DNA of 64,000 nucleotides from assembly GCA_022316685.1 (NCBI GenBank), contig JAKJHU010000066.1, forward strand, positions 1,364,001 to 1,428,000, in the 5' to 3' direction. Source of the DNA: Progne subis subis. Taxonomy: Eukaryota > Chordata > Aves > Passeriformes > Hirundinidae. A program made the translations under genes and the position numbers. The notes below the pieces were generated by a model that was not told the DNA's origin, did not search any database, and was given only the letters and a program-made list of their open reading frames with translations. Every line of letters begins with the position of its first letter. Position 1 is the first letter of the stretch. Of the stretch, positions 1-13,200 are shown in pieces.

Positions 1-369
1 CCCCGAAGTTTCAAGGTAGAAGGGAATGCAGCTCGAATGTGCCAGCTCACGTCTCATTACTCTGTATTTTCTAGGCATTTATCCATTAGATGCCTTGCTA
101 TCCTTTCTTATTTAATTCAATGATGCATTCTTCCATAGAGTTGCACTAGGCTGACACATTAATTAAAACTACCTTGAAATATTACCAGCTACACAGCATT
201 TGATTGGTAGGAGAAAAATAGTTGGATATGAAAATTAGTATTAGCTTTTACATAAAATAAATTATTATTCAATAAATTTTAATTGCCTGGGGCATTTTTA
301 TGAACAACAGGGATTAGCGAATATAATGTATACAATACATTGTATATGTAACAGAATAATCAAGCCTGA
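1..369. other. AT-rich unique sequence, no gene seen
   Basis: Nothing beyond AT-rich DNA with ATTAA and TTTAAT motifs. No open frame, repeat or RNA gene is visible. Confidence 0.7.
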
Positions 370-585
370 CAGAGTACTTTTGCTTGTTTCAGAGCACATA
401 CACAGCTCACACGGAGAAGGAACAGATTACAAGGAGCTTCCCTGCAGCCACACGCAGCTGTAAAAGCTCCGAGTCAGCAACGGCAGCGCGCTGACAGTTA
501 AATCAAAACTATACATCCTTGAGGAGCCATTTCATCTAAATCACAGCCTCTGATTCCTCATCTTATGTGGGCAATGGGCCTCCAT
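370..585. promoter_or_regulatory. Candidate conserved non-coding element
   Basis: This block stands out from its AT-rich surroundings. It has about six CpGs in 150 bp, including CGGCAGCGCGCTGAC, and E-box-like CAGCTG within ACGCAGCTGTAAAAG. No frame is open across it. Retained CpGs in non-island DNA suggest purifying selection or low methylation. Conservation cannot be tested here. Confidence 0.3.
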
Positions 586-1145
586 TTCTTAAAAATGGGA
601 GCACTGGTGGAGGTAGGAGTGAGGCTTCAGGAGAGCTGTTTTTGTGAGCTCTGTTCCACGAGTACTGCAGAAATGTACACAAAGCTTTACAAATGACCTC
701 ATTTTTACTAGGAAAGGACAGCTCAGCTCTGTTCTACATTTTGCTGAACTGAAAGGAAGGCCCCACAGCCAAACTGTCATGTCTAATCATTGTGTTGCTG
801 GAGAGTGTTTAAAACAAACAACTTTTTCTTTTTTTCCCCTTCTCTTTTAATACAAAGCTGTGGAGCAATTGTGTTTTCAGAGATTGGGAGCTGCATTTTC
901 TATCACATAGCCAAGACACAAGAACAGCAATTTTTCCCAGTGCAATGAATGAGGATAAATTTTCACCTCATTAATGATCAGAGCTGATTATTCCCTTCCC
1001 CCACTTTTCCTTTTAGGTCATGGATCAAATGTGACCCACTTTCCTTGAATGCTTTCCCACCATCTATTTTTCCCATTAGAGTCGAAAGCCAGTTGCTAAG
1101 GACACATTACAAAGCAGCCACGCAACCACCAAATATCTGCCCCCC

Positions 1146-1175
1146 AAACACACACACACACACACAAAAACACAC
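1146..1175. repeat. (CA)n microsatellite
   Basis: About ten CA units, then an A5 interruption and two more CA units. It lies in a C- and A-rich stretch. Confidence 0.95.
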
Positions 1176-1540
1176 TTTTTTTCTTCCCCCCTGCCTTTAC
1201 GATATTTCTCCCCACTCATCATCCACTCTCAGCAAGCTCCCTCTTTACATTCAGGCAAGCCAACAACAGAACTGCTTATAAGGACAGGCTTAGCACAAGA
1301 ATAGGATTTTCTAATGACTACAGAGACTCCTGGGGCCCTTCATATTTAAAAAAAAATATAAAGGCATCAGCCTTGGTTTTTAATTACTCCTAATTCTAAA
1401 TCTCATGGCCTTAAACACAATAGGTCTTTCAACTCGGAAAAAAAATGACACTAATCAGTAACAAAGTCCCCTGTGCAACCTGCTAGTCCTCTGCTGGCAT
1501 TGCAATGCTTGCACTGCTGTGATTTTTCAAGGTTGACCAA

Positions 1541-1550
1541 TGAGTCAGCA
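1541..1550. promoter_or_regulatory. NF-E2/MAF-type motif TGAGTCAGCA
   Basis: The 10-mer matches the core of the NF-E2/MARE site (TGAGTCAGCA), which is more specific than a plain AP-1 site. It is a single short match, so chance is possible. Confidence 0.3.
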
Positions 1551-4544
1551 AAGCCAAGACAACTTAAAAGCATTAAATCGTGCAACTGAAATGTTTCTTT
1601 CCAATACAGCACTGGATGGATTACAATTAACAAGGGGAATCATTACAAGGCAAATATTGTAAGAGCAGAGAGAGAGAGAAATAGGGAATTAAAGGAGATG
1701 GTGTTCATTTTGCAACAAATGAGCCCCAGATGTTAAGGTATTTGTGATTTAATATAGCCCCTCTCACCAACCAGGTAAGGAATGTAATTAAAAAGCATTA
1801 AAGTTCATTGCTGAAGCTCAACTGAAACAAAATGAAGATTTCATTCATCTGCTCTACTTCCCTCTGAGTAGCCAACTAATATTCCTACTTGGTGCAATAT
1901 CCTGTGAAATGGAAGACCTGTGTTGCTCTACAGTGCTTTCCATGAAAATCCCTCTCCTTGGCATTTATAGAAGAAAAGATGTCATTCTAAGTGTCTCATT
2001 GAAAAATTAAACAGAAGTATGTAACACTGCAGCTACTTGGATTTGTCTGACTGTTTCAGCATTCTGTGTCATTTATTACACTTCCCAGTAGGATTGTGCA
2101 ACACCTTGGTGTTTTTATAACCAATGCCTCATTCCTTTAGCAAAGAGAAGTCCACTCTATGATTAAATGTTTCATATATATAGATTCACATCTAAATTAC
2201 AGTTACACAGTGGAGAAGATTGAGGATTTGGTCACAACCTGTATTTCTACTTCATACTAACCACTCTTTTTCCACAGAACATCTACAGCATCCTTCCTCC
2301 TAACTCTCATAGAGATGACAGAAATCATAACTGCAATGGGATTTTCCATTTAGCAGGACGATGAACACGTACATCAGAGCTGAATTGCGCCACTGACACT
2401 GTGGAAAGATTAGAGTCACGAGCATCCAAGCAAAATGAACCGTAAATACAATTACTGTTGAACTATCAACGAGCAAACTAAGCATGGGTTTCAAGCAGTG
2501 GCAGTCTAACAGCCTCCTGAAAAGAAGAATAAAATCCTGTCGATTGCAGGAGTGCCTGAATTCAGACAAAAATCTCCAGTTTTGGTTTGCAGGAATAATA
2601 GTCTGAATAACAGTCTTTTAATACCAAGTGAGCTGCCCACAAGAAAGATGACCCTGATGTATGGCCGAGGCTTCCAGGTACCTCAAAGAGGAAGTCCATC
2701 AAGCTCCTTAGATGGGCACTGAAAGCATGGAAAATTTCCATTCCCTGGAGGAAACTGAAGGGAAAAACTATCATTTTTCCATCTGAAGCAAGCAACCAAA
2801 CCTATTTTTCTGGACATTCAAAGAACTTTTCAGATTTTGACCAGATTTTCTTGTTTACACTACCCCCTATGCCTCTATTTTCCTTTATCCAGCAGGGTGT
2901 TTTCCTTTCCCTTCTCTTTTGACTTGTTCTTAACACACCTTTTGTTTGCAGTGAATGCATTTGTTCATCATTAAATTGATGATTCCACTAAAAATACACC
3001 AATAAGAAAGGCAACTGTAGCAGCTGGCCCTTATTACTGCATCATTTCTGGGCAGGATTCCGAAATCAGATTAAGTGACAGCAACTTCAAAGCATTTGAA
3101 CATCAGGTTCCTAGCACCATGTTTTATCATTTTTGAACACTGCTTGAATTCCCAACAGCTCCCTTCCATTCTGAATAAGTATTACCCAAAAATAAATATG
3201 CTCTAAACTGTTGATCTCTTTTCTCTTGACTGTTTTTGCCAAATTGCTTTCAAGCACCTGTGGTATACTCCAGCTGCCACTGCATGTTGCTCCTTTGCTT
3301 AACTTCATAATGAGAAACACACGAGTCATACGCAGGAAAAAGTCATCTTATCCTCGAATCCTTCCAGTAGCCAGGGCAGAGCAGTCCTCTGGAGTGAACT
3401 GGTTATCTGTTTACTTGATGAATTCTGAAAGACACTCAGCTTCCCGGTCCCCCATCCGCCAACAGTGGCTGAGCTTCCACCCAGAGCTCCTGTGCAAATC
3501 AAAGTGAGGACAGCGAGGCATCAATTTTGCCACTCAGTTCTATTCTGGAAAAGATGCCAGGCAGCAGCATTCAGCTGCTCTATTTTGTTGTTTAGTGCCT
3601 TGCATCATCATTCCACTGGTATATACAAGCAGTGACTGTTTTCCAAAGGGAGACATGAGGAGCCAGGTTACAATGCAGAGAAGGACACTCATTACTGTAA
3701 ATTAAAATCCTTAAACAAATCACCAACAGTGAACCTCTGCTTCGATTACACTCTTAGCTAGCACATCCAGACTTTTCTTGCTTTGGCCAGAAATTTTGAA
3801 GCCATGATTGATCTAATCTGTAATCATGTTGTTTATTTCAAATTAGAGATAATATAAAAAGCATAACAGTGAGTATATGTATATTCATAGCAGCACAGCA
3901 GACGTCCAAAAGGAACTCTATTTTATCCCTGCTGCTTTGCATTTTAGCCTCATTTCTTCCCCTTTTACAGTCTATGGTAAATACAATATTTGCTCTTAGA
4001 GTTCTGACTCTCCGGGGATTATAAAGGAAAAGTACTTAACACAGAGATTATCTTTCTGGTGTTGCACTGTACAAATGAAAATTGTTACATTAATGGCACT
4101 ATACAGTCATGTTCAAACACCATTAAGTACCTCTCCAGAAAACCAAAGGAAAGGGAATGATGAACTCCAGCATAGTTCTGCCTCGACTTGCAAGTATATT
4201 TGTGTTTCTCCCTCCCTCACCATGCAAATGACTCTCTGGAATCTTCAGACTTTCTTTTCCTTTCATTAACACTTTATAGCCTGCAGTAACAGTAACAGGA
4301 AATATTAATACTTAGGAAGCACAGACAGCAAATTCTCTGAAGAATACAAGGTCTGTAAAACTGTTACAAAACCTGCCATTGAAATTCTGCCCAAATATGG
4401 ATTTACACCATCAGCCCAAATTGAGACCCACTTTAACACCTAAAACTCTCAAGCCTAGGTGTCTGCTCTGGGTTAAAAGCATGTAACAAACTACCTTCAA
4501 ACACACCAAGACTCACTATTTCGTTCTGTTGTACATTCTTCTTC

Positions 4545-4700
4545 TTCCATGGGTTAAGATTAATTTTTAGCTGCTTTAAATCTGAATGGGTCAGATGTAT
4601 ATCTGCTAATGAGTATTGGTAATTAAGGTTTCAAACCACACAGAGGCAATCCAACACTTTCATGTTGCTGATATCTATCTATATTTGTGTGCATCTTCAG
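4545..4700. promoter_or_regulatory. Homeodomain-motif cluster, candidate enhancer
   Basis: Within 150 bp there are several TAAT/ATTA cores, including GATTAATTTTTAGCTGC, GCTAATGAG and GGTAATTAAGG. AT-rich DNA makes such matches common, so support is weak. Confidence 0.22.
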
Positions 4701-6686
4701 AGCAATGTCTGAGAGTCCTATTTGATTTAATTTCATTAAGTTCTTCAAGGCAACTTACTTGTGAAAGCTCAAAATGTAACTAAGTGTAGATTTTTGTCCC
4801 TTTATTCTTCACAAACCTTTGCAACTGTTCTATATTTTAGACTTTCACTTAGCACAAAAATTTAGAGATTTCTATCCCAAGACTATAAATTCCAGTTATA
4901 TTTTTTTGTATTTTGCTGTGCAATAAAGTGGAAAACATACAAGATTATTACTGAGGTTATCATTAATATTATTTATGTATTCCAGTGCTTAGAAATACTA
5001 CAGCAAGGAAATTTACATTTGCTGAAGAAGCTTGATTATAAAGCTTGGCTAAACTTACTGAAAAAGCTGCAATCATAGCTCAGTTACTTCTGAGAAAACA
5101 TTTTGGGAAAACTCAGCATATTTCATTTTTCCCTCATAATCTAGAGATATCAGTCTAGCTTTGTCAAGTGCTTTGAAAGAGCATGTGAGAAAACTGGGAG
5201 TTTTACAGGTGCAAAGTATGTCAAGGAATGTAAAAAGAAATGCTCTCCTTTCCCACGGATTTCAATTTCAGTTGTTCACAAGAATTGGCCAGGCCTCTGT
5301 GAGGGCTGCTCAGACATGATTTCATTTGTATGTGGCTGCGACCCCCTGCACAGTGTAGGAAATAAAGAAGAAGCAAAACAAAGCCTCAGCATATTCCTGA
5401 AATTAATTTTCATGATAGGAGCAATTGAGTCCATCTACTAAGGTACTTATAATTACATTACATTGCTACTTGGAAGAAAAATGGCTGGCTATATTCTAAG
5501 AAAATATTAACCCCATCAGCCCAGTCACAAATCACTACATTTAATGTATTCTTCCTTTTATTAACACCCACAAGGTGCCCATTAGAGGCACCATCACTGC
5601 TGTCCTAAATCATTTCTAATTATCAGACGAGCAAAAACATGACGGAAATGTTATTTCACATCTTCAAATGAAAGGCTCTTTGCTTCCAAAAGACATGTCA
5701 GCACTGAATGATTTACTCCATGATTTTGTTTACTACCTTCAACTTTCATTAGTGTTAAAAGAGCTAAGATTGTTTTCCTGACTGCTGAGATTTCCTAGGA
5801 GAGAAGAACCACACAAATACTGAACTCTCCACAGTCTGCAGTGGGCCAGGGAAGATTAAAGGTGAAAGGCAGGGTGCAACCTCTCATGGCTTTGCTGTTT
5901 TGGGTTGTTTTGTCACAGTTCTGGCTTTCTAGGGAATGGAGAAGGAAAAGGGCGGGAGCTGTGCCATGGTTTCCCATGCCTCATCCTATACCTGTCTTGA
6001 CATCTTGCCCCTCCTCCTGTGTCAGGTTTGGCTCAGACTCGAGGCTTTTCATTTGTCCCACATTCCTGCCGTCCCAAAACAAAATAAGCAGGAATTTTAA
6101 ACACATAAAGTGCCTGAACTAGTTCTTTTATCCCTGGTAGCTGTCTCATTGAGGTTTTTGTGTTCTTCTAAAGAGTGATTGTAATTAAGGCTTGATAGAT
6201 TTTTTAGCAAAATGTATTTTGTTACCTAATTTTAACTCTAAGATTTTGACTACATTTTTAAAAAAAACTAGGAGCATTTTTCAGGAGTAAAACCTTCTAG
6301 CTGAAGAAAACAACTATTTCTTAAATCATCAGTCACTGCAAGAATGATACATGTTTAATCTCATTCAGACACACATTAATACCCTCTCAAACTAGGCAAA
6401 GTACAACAACATATTGCTAACAAGAGGGAATTAAAAGAATTAATCTAGTATTTCGCTCCTGGAATTTTTGTGTGTGATGGCATGACAAGTCCCTGAGCAT
6501 CCTGATCTCATTGGATCTGCTTTGATTTAGGGTTTGGAGCAGATGACCCCAGAGTTCCCAACTTACATTACTCAATGGTGTAGATATCAGCACCCTACAG
6601 AAGAATACCTGGAGAAGGAGGAAGTGATTTAGGAAATAAAGCATATTTCCTTGGAGGAAACAGGTGGTAGTTTGCTTTTAAAAATA
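4701..6686. other. Unique non-coding sequence, no gene seen
   Basis: AT-rich DNA. A slightly GC-richer patch at 5830-6080 is open in two directions (93 and 60 codons), but neither product is recognisable. Confidence 0.7.
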
Positions 6687-6689
6687 AAT

Positions 6690-6733
<44 letters not shown>
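6687..6733. repeat. (TTTA)n microsatellite, about 11 units
   Basis: An uninterrupted tetranucleotide run of TTTA. It translates as a repeating FIYL peptide in one frame, so the open frame across it has no coding meaning. Its uninterrupted length suggests it is polymorphic. Confidence 0.97.
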
Positions 6734-8568
6734 ATTGGACTTGGTATATTTTTTTCTTTGCATTTTCTTTGCACGCAGAAAAAGTGGTACAGGCACCGAT
6801 CCATCCAACCTTAAAAATGCTCCAAACTTCCAACACTTTGCACTTCAGCTCTGTGCCTGCTGCTTGCTTCATAGGCACATATTGCAGTATGTGATCAGAA
6901 AGCCCATGACACCCATTCAGTCATGGGAAGCAAGAGCTGGAGTTTCTGGGATGGCACCAATTTACTCAGTCATTGTATGAATCATAACCTTTCAATATCT
7001 AGAAGAGTTATGATTCTATCTATCCATATCACGGATATAACATACACCTTCTGTTTAGAAGCTCTGTACGTGATTCATTACCATGACACAGATAGATAAG
7101 AGAATCTATGGCTTTATCATCCAGGAATTGTACTATGGTACGATATTTTACTACAGGAAATGCAAACATTATTCTGCTAAACCTTCTCTGTGCCCATTCT
7201 GCAATGTTGCTATTAACATTCACACACAATAAAAACTTATGGGTATTCACAAGCAGTTTTCTATCATTTATAAGACAATGATAAAACTGAACACTATAAT
7301 CGTAATTTGTCAAGATAGAAAAAAGGGTACAAACAGAAATCAAAATCAATTATTGAAACCATGATGAGGTACCAGAAAAAAGAACGGGTTTGCCATTAAA
7401 ATGATGCAATTGGTGTCCGTGGATATCCTGAAATCAAAAAAGCCAAACACTAAAGCCAAGACCATTGATCTGCATCTCCTCAGCCTATGTTGGAGTGTAT
7501 AATTAAAAGCTTTAGTGATGTGACTTGTTACAAACAAAGTATATTAAAAAATACTGTAGTGCTTCCCACTGTCACTGTCCTCACATTGGTGGGTCAGAAA
7601 AAGAAGTAAGCAAGATTCCTCCAAGCTTCTCATTTTGATTGCAAACTAAGAACAACTTACACAACTTTCTTTTAGCTTTCAGCCACTTGTCAATGCTTCA
7701 CAAGAAATGGTAAATGATTTCTAGGCTGAAATCATCCATGGAAGGACAGTAAGTAACAAGCTATGAAATTTAGTAACTCTCTTTCACCTCTTTTTCTCCA
7801 GGGCTGGCCTTGAGCAGGAAAAAAGCATGTTGCCAGAGAATCAGCTCTTCTGAAGCCTGTGCAATTCAAGGGCCAGACCACGCCAAAGTCCAGAAAGCAC
7901 CGTAAGGGAATACATTCCCTGGCCTGATCTATTTGAGCAGCATGGGAAGCAGAAAAACCATTGCACTGGCTGTATTCCTTCAGCACACAGAACAGAACGG
8001 ACCCCTCTTATGTACGTGTAAACAAAAGAAAGATCTATAAATTGTGCTTTCTAAATATCATTTTGTAATCTGCTTCCACTCAGAATACACAATGCAGTCC
8101 AAAAGTGAAAAGATATACCTCATTTTTCAAAAATGAAAGGCAGTGATGACTTATTTGTATTTAATCTGTTGCTTACATTTTAAAAACATTGTGAGCATCG
8201 TATCCAAATAAATATTTATCACTGTAGTAAGCCTTCCTCTTGTTGTTGGTGAGACTGGAAACCCAACCATACCTTAGAAAGATCTTAACTACAAACAAGC
8301 ATCTCAGCAGTTCACTGCACATGGAAGCAAGTCAAGCAAAAACCAAATCAAGTGTCTCCCATCTGAACAAAAATCTGGTGCAATTCACTTCAAACAAGCT
8401 TCTCTCTTGGCTTCTGAAACACCACTTTGCTGCTCTCTTCTCAGTCCCCAGTTGCCTCTTTGCCAAATGTAACACATATTTATAAGAGGTTAAAAGAGAA
8501 ACAAAACACTACCAACAACCAACCAAACAACGCAACACTGCATAAGGGGGAGGACAAACAGTGGAGCC
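6734..8568. other. Unique non-coding sequence, no gene seen
   Basis: AT-rich, with a 106-codon minus-strand frame at 7029-7349 that is rich in Ile, Leu and Tyr, as AT-rich chance frames usually are. No domain, promoter or repeat seen. Confidence 0.68.
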
Positions 8569-8900
8569 AGACGTAGCAGCTTGCTTTTACTGTCTCTTTG
8601 CTCTTGGGAAAATGCATTAGTGGCTTCTGAATATTAATTGAATAAGGAGCCGTGCAAATTCCAGCTGTTGCCCGTGCACCGGGGTCTGGAAGACGGGTGT
8701 TTTCTCAGCCCCTGGTTTCATTCCTGGACTCTCCACATATGCAGCCCTGCAAGTCGCACAATTTATTTCTGTAATCCATCTGCGAAGCTCCAGCTTCTCT
8801 GACTCCCGTGGCACATCAGAATTGTGGAAATTGTAGTTGGGATAAGAACCATATTTAGGGAGGTTCTCCCCCACAAGCTGTGGGTACATATGGCAATAAA
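8569..8900. promoter_or_regulatory. Candidate conserved element with open minus-strand frame
   Basis: The block has about eight CpGs, among them GCCCGTGCACCGGGG and GAAGACGGG, in an otherwise CpG-poor region. It contains ATTAATTGAATAAGG. On the minus strand a 90-codon frame is open from 8889 to 8617. Its peptide begins MYPQLVGENLPKYGSYPNYN and has ordinary composition with two close cysteines (CATC). I recognise no domain. Upstream on the minus strand is CATATGTACCCACAG, a poor splice acceptor with no pyrimidine tract. I favour a non-coding element, but an exon is not excluded. Confidence 0.35.
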
Positions 8901-9929
8901 GGGACCAGGTTGTTACAGAAGGTTGTTAAGATGCAGCCCCCATTTTGGGGAATGTGTTTAACCAAGCTGAAAGGCCATTAGGAAAGTTTGCTGGCCAAGC
9001 ACTGCCTCCCCCGATTTTCACGGGTTTGCTACTGGGTTACTCAAACACAGGGAGCTCCAACACAAGTCATCACTGTAGATGGCAACTCTGTACTACCAGT
9101 GATGTCCAACACACAGGATCATCTGAAAGGACAGGGACATCACAGCTGGGGACCACTTACACCCAGGCTCAGCTTGCAGGTGTCAAACCTGAGGGAACAC
9201 AAATCTCCAAGAAGTGCTCACCACTTCTTTTTTATGGCAAGAAGGAAAGGGAAAGAAAAAGACAAAAGGGGTGTCCTTTTAGATGTCCCATGGCAAGTCC
9301 TTGCATCACTGACCAGTTTGAACTTCAGAGGACATGTGGAAGTACCAGTAAGTGAAATCAGTAAGGTCTTTAAAAAGATTTTTTAAATGGCTGGGGTCTT
9401 TATCATATCACATTTTCTGGGTACTAGTACAATTTAATTTGATTTTAAACTGTAGTGTTTGATGAAATGTCCTGTTCTTTAGTTCAAGTGAAGTCAAGAC
9501 ACAATAAATGGATTTTTAATGGATGAAAGTTCAATTTCTCTGGCAGCAGAGGCACATGAGGAAAAGAGACACAATATACAAATGATGCACTCTGTGCTGA
9601 CTTCCGACCCCAACCATTTCATGACAGGTATAAAAATGAAATACTGGGGGTGAGAAGAGAGGAAAGAAAAAGGAGAGAGCTTTAAATGGAAGCAATGCTA
9701 ATAGCCAAACAGCATATAAATTGTTTAGGAACAGAGGTTGATTTTCGGTTATAAAAACAGTACAACTGAAAAAGAGCTAAGAATGTTATTTTCTTTCCTT
9801 AATCTTCTTTTTACATGTTAGCTACTATTTCTGTTCAGTGTTTGGCTTTCTACTTCAAAGTGTGTGGCTTAGTAAAGTCAAGTAAGGTGTTTGGAAGGGG
9901 AAGAAATGTAATGATATTATTAATCTCTG
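8901..9929. other. Non-coding, with two overlapping open frames at 8945-9386
   Basis: Frames of 136 and 132 codons overlap on the plus strand in different registers. Both are low in hydrophobic clusters and rich in Ser, Thr, Gln and Lys. A donor-like CCAGTAAGT is at about 9347-9355. With two registers open together and no domain in either, chance in a stop-poor patch is the simplest reading. Confidence 0.6.
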
Positions 9930-10260
9930 TATTATGTGGTAGAATCCTTGCTAGAATATATGCAGATAATTCTCTTCCTTGTTTCTATTCAGCAGAAAAT
10001 TAGTTCACCATTAGAAACATGGTTCAAGGCCATGTTTCCTCAGTCCTGTTGGAGAAATGAATCAGGAAACAAAAATAGCTCTGATGGTGCTCGTATTTAT
10101 CAGGACTTGACTGAGCCGCATTAATTAAATAATGAATCTTTAACTGGAAATATGATGCTCTATATCTAAAGCTCTGAAAGACCTTTAAGAATTATTTGAA
10201 AGCTCCAAAAATACTTCAAAAATCAATTAAATGTTATTAAATCTGAATACAAATTAAAGA
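9930..10260. promoter_or_regulatory. Candidate conserved element with dyad and TTAATTAA
   Basis: The block contains a perfect 9-bp inverted repeat, GAAACATGG (10014-10022) and CCATGTTTC (10030-10038), around a 7-nt loop. It also has a TTAATTAA palindrome (10121-10128) in GCCGCATTAATTAAATAATG, and TTAACTGG and TTTATCAGG motifs. This texture, homeodomain cores in non-repetitive DNA, is typical of vertebrate developmental enhancers. It is inferred from motifs only. Confidence 0.35.
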
Positions 10261-13200
10261 CCAAAGCACCCATTCCTTCCTATTTACCTCAGCTAGTTCC
10301 ACTCCAACTTCAAAACCTCTGCTTCCTTGCCAGATACAGATTGTGGCTTTTAACATACAATGTCAACAGATTGCAACTGCTTACTCCTGCTCAGTGGCTC
10401 TGGGCTAGAAAATGCAACTTTCACTGTTTTCCCAGAGAGGAGGAAAGCATCAGCATTTAAAGGGATCCCCACAAATGCTTATGTTTGAAGCACTGTCACT
10501 GGATCTGCCAGCGGATGCCTTCCCACGACCTCACTAACTCATCATGAGGCAATATTTAATCTTCCAGCTTTGCCCGGGAGGAGATACTCTACTGTTTCTG
10601 TCTTTGAACACCACTTGTTATGGTAATTAATGAATTTCCTATCACCCATTGCTCCTGCCTGCTGCTCTGCCAGATGTCCCTGACCCCGCTGCTCCTCTTG
10701 ATTCCAGCGGCTGTGGGGCTTTGGGGCTTTGGGGGTGGGCTTTTCCATCTCTGCCATTTTCATCCCTCCAACAGAACTAATTTATTCTAGCAGACAAGAC
10801 ACTGGGCACATCCTGCCCTGGAAAAGCTGATCCGAGGGGCTGGCATTGGCCTTTGGTTGGCCACATGAAAGGCAGTGGTGTCTCTTGCCCTCTCCCATGG
10901 TGCTGATGGCTTTTAAGGCATCTTCTCATCAAAACTTCGTGATGAGGAGAAAATTTGCTGCTCTGAGAATGCTGAGCATGTCAGATCTGGAATGAAATGG
11001 GACTTTCTATGGTGAACATCAACAGCACAAAACCAAATTTTGGGGCTCTTCTCGATGCCTTAGGGCCCCCTGATTACCCAAGATCTTATGGTCTCAAATG
11101 CCCTCAAAGATTATCTTGAGGTTCCTATTTAAGGACCTACTTGATTAAAACTTGATTTTCTCTACTTGATTAACACATTTTTGAACTCTTCAGCAGAATA
11201 GTCATATTTAGCCTTAAACCTTCATTTCCCTAACAACTCCTTCAAGTACATACTGTGCTCAATTACAGTAAACCTACAAACATGAATTTCCCTTTTCAGA
11301 TGCATTCATTTGCATCTTGCATTATATGGTTTATAATAGAAACACATAATTCAACTGTTAACTGAAAATTATCATTCTTAATTCTCTCACACCTTTATAA
11401 ATTTTTCAGCTCACCTGCCTTCTATTGTAAAATGTAATCTGGGTAACTTTATTTTATTTATAACCAACAAAGTGTAGAAAAGCTAAATATAAGCTCTGTC
11501 AATATTTTTATGAGGTTTGGCACCTCCCCCTAGAGAAATTACTGAAGCTTTTTTCATGTTCACAACTAACTTCTTCACAGAAACAGTGTCTTTTCCCCTG
11601 CAGTCACAGCCAACAGCAACCTTTAAATTGCTGAGGGAAAGACATTTTGAGGCTCGAGAAACACTGTGCAGAAGGCAAAAATCGTTGCCATCCTTAGAAT
11701 ATCTTTGTATATCCTAACCACAGGGAGTTCGATCCTGAATTGCTGCAAAAATATTATGCCAGGGGCTCCCTGTGGGCCTCTAGTCCAAAAATAAGTATTG
11801 ATGTAATGTGCATCTAAGAGTTCACAAAACACAGGTGCTAGAAGTGTCTAGAGCAGTGGTGATCCTTAGAGATGCTCTGGCAGTGTTTCAGTACCTCTGT
11901 TTCCAGGTAGAAAGAGAGGGCTGCACAAAATGAAATAAAATTAATCATTAGGCTAAGTTATGCAGCAAGTTCTAAGCATGTTGTAGACAGTGTTGTGCAG
12001 ACCAGTAGTGTTTTATATTAGTAAGAGGTATGGATAGAGTCAATGAATCCACATTGTCAGCAAATGCTAAAGGAATGGGAAGACAGAGCGCTCTGGTGAG
12101 CTGCTCCACCAATGAGAGAGGAAAACCCCGATTTCTGCTGCAGTGCAGCACTGCCAAGAGTTCTGATGTCTTTTAATTCCAGGCAGATGGAACCCATGGA
12201 CGTAAGAGGAGACCACAGTTTTACAGAAGACAGCCAATCTTTGCTGTCATCCTTGATGAGAGGATCAGCTGGGAGAAACATCAAGTAGCTCCTCAAAATC
12301 CAAACATTCACACACTTTTGGTTTAGAAAAAGCTTAAAGTGGAAATTTTTCTCCATTATTACTCTTGTGTGCCATCAGTTTAAAGATGATGGGTATCCAG
12401 AGCACTTAATCTAGAAGGGGAAAAAGTGTAACACAGTGTACTGAATATTTCACCACCTTTAAAAATAAACAGACAAAAGAAAACCTGCATATCATTATTT
12501 TGGACTTAAATGGAAACCAATTCCTTAAGAGCTTTAAACATCCTTTGTAATGGTATGTTTTGCTTTATATCTTAAACTTTCCAACTCTGAGATGAAGGTG
12601 GGAATTGCATATCTAGGAAAAAGTAAAAGGGATAATATACACACATTCCACAAATGGATTCAGTTCTTCTTTTTTCTTTTAACTGGGCAAGTGCTACCCT
12701 TAACATTAGCAAAGCCAGAAATTTCTACAGAAATTCAGCCAATCAGTACATTCCCCACTCCAAGAAAAAAAGGAAATATTGATGAATTTAAAGTGCATTT
12801 TTCTCCCAGTTAAAGGTTGCACATGTTCAGATCTTTATCATCTGCATTTCCCAAAAGGACTCATTTTCTCTGGACTGTCAGATTTTGGTTATATGTTGGG
12901 CCATCTAAAACATGCAGAGCACAGCACTGTGTATATTCCATGACTGGGTTCTCCAGGCTGTAGCTCTGGCTTATATTCTCCCAGTTTTAAATGAGTTTGC
13001 TTAGCCAAACAGTACTGATGCGGTTAACTGCTGGAAACATAAGCTCAGACCCCAATCCCACTAGTCTTTAGATCAAATAAGAAACAGGTTAAACTGGAAT
13101 TTTTGCCATGGACCAGACGGTGATAAAAATTGGTCTGAGGATTTCTGTTCAGATTCACTCTAAACCCTGCCAGACATAGCTGTCTACTGAAATATATATC

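Larger units (their letters stand above)
586..4544. other. Unique non-coding sequence, no gene seen
   Basis: Apart from the CA repeat, a short GA run near 1665-1680 and the NF-E2-like site, I see nothing. Open frames here are at most 98 codons, start at arbitrary methionines, and lack domains and splice-site support. Confidence 0.7.

Noticed and set aside
6651..6980. 109-codon frame with a repeating FIYL peptide
   Set aside because: Produced by the TTTA microsatellite.
8945..9386. Two overlapping plus-strand frames of 136 and 132 codons
   Set aside because: Both registers are open together and neither shows a domain, so a stop-poor composition explains them.
11838..11920. GAGCAGTGGTGATCCTTAGA, possible DNA transposon edge
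   Set aside because: No terminal inverted repeats or target duplication can be found.
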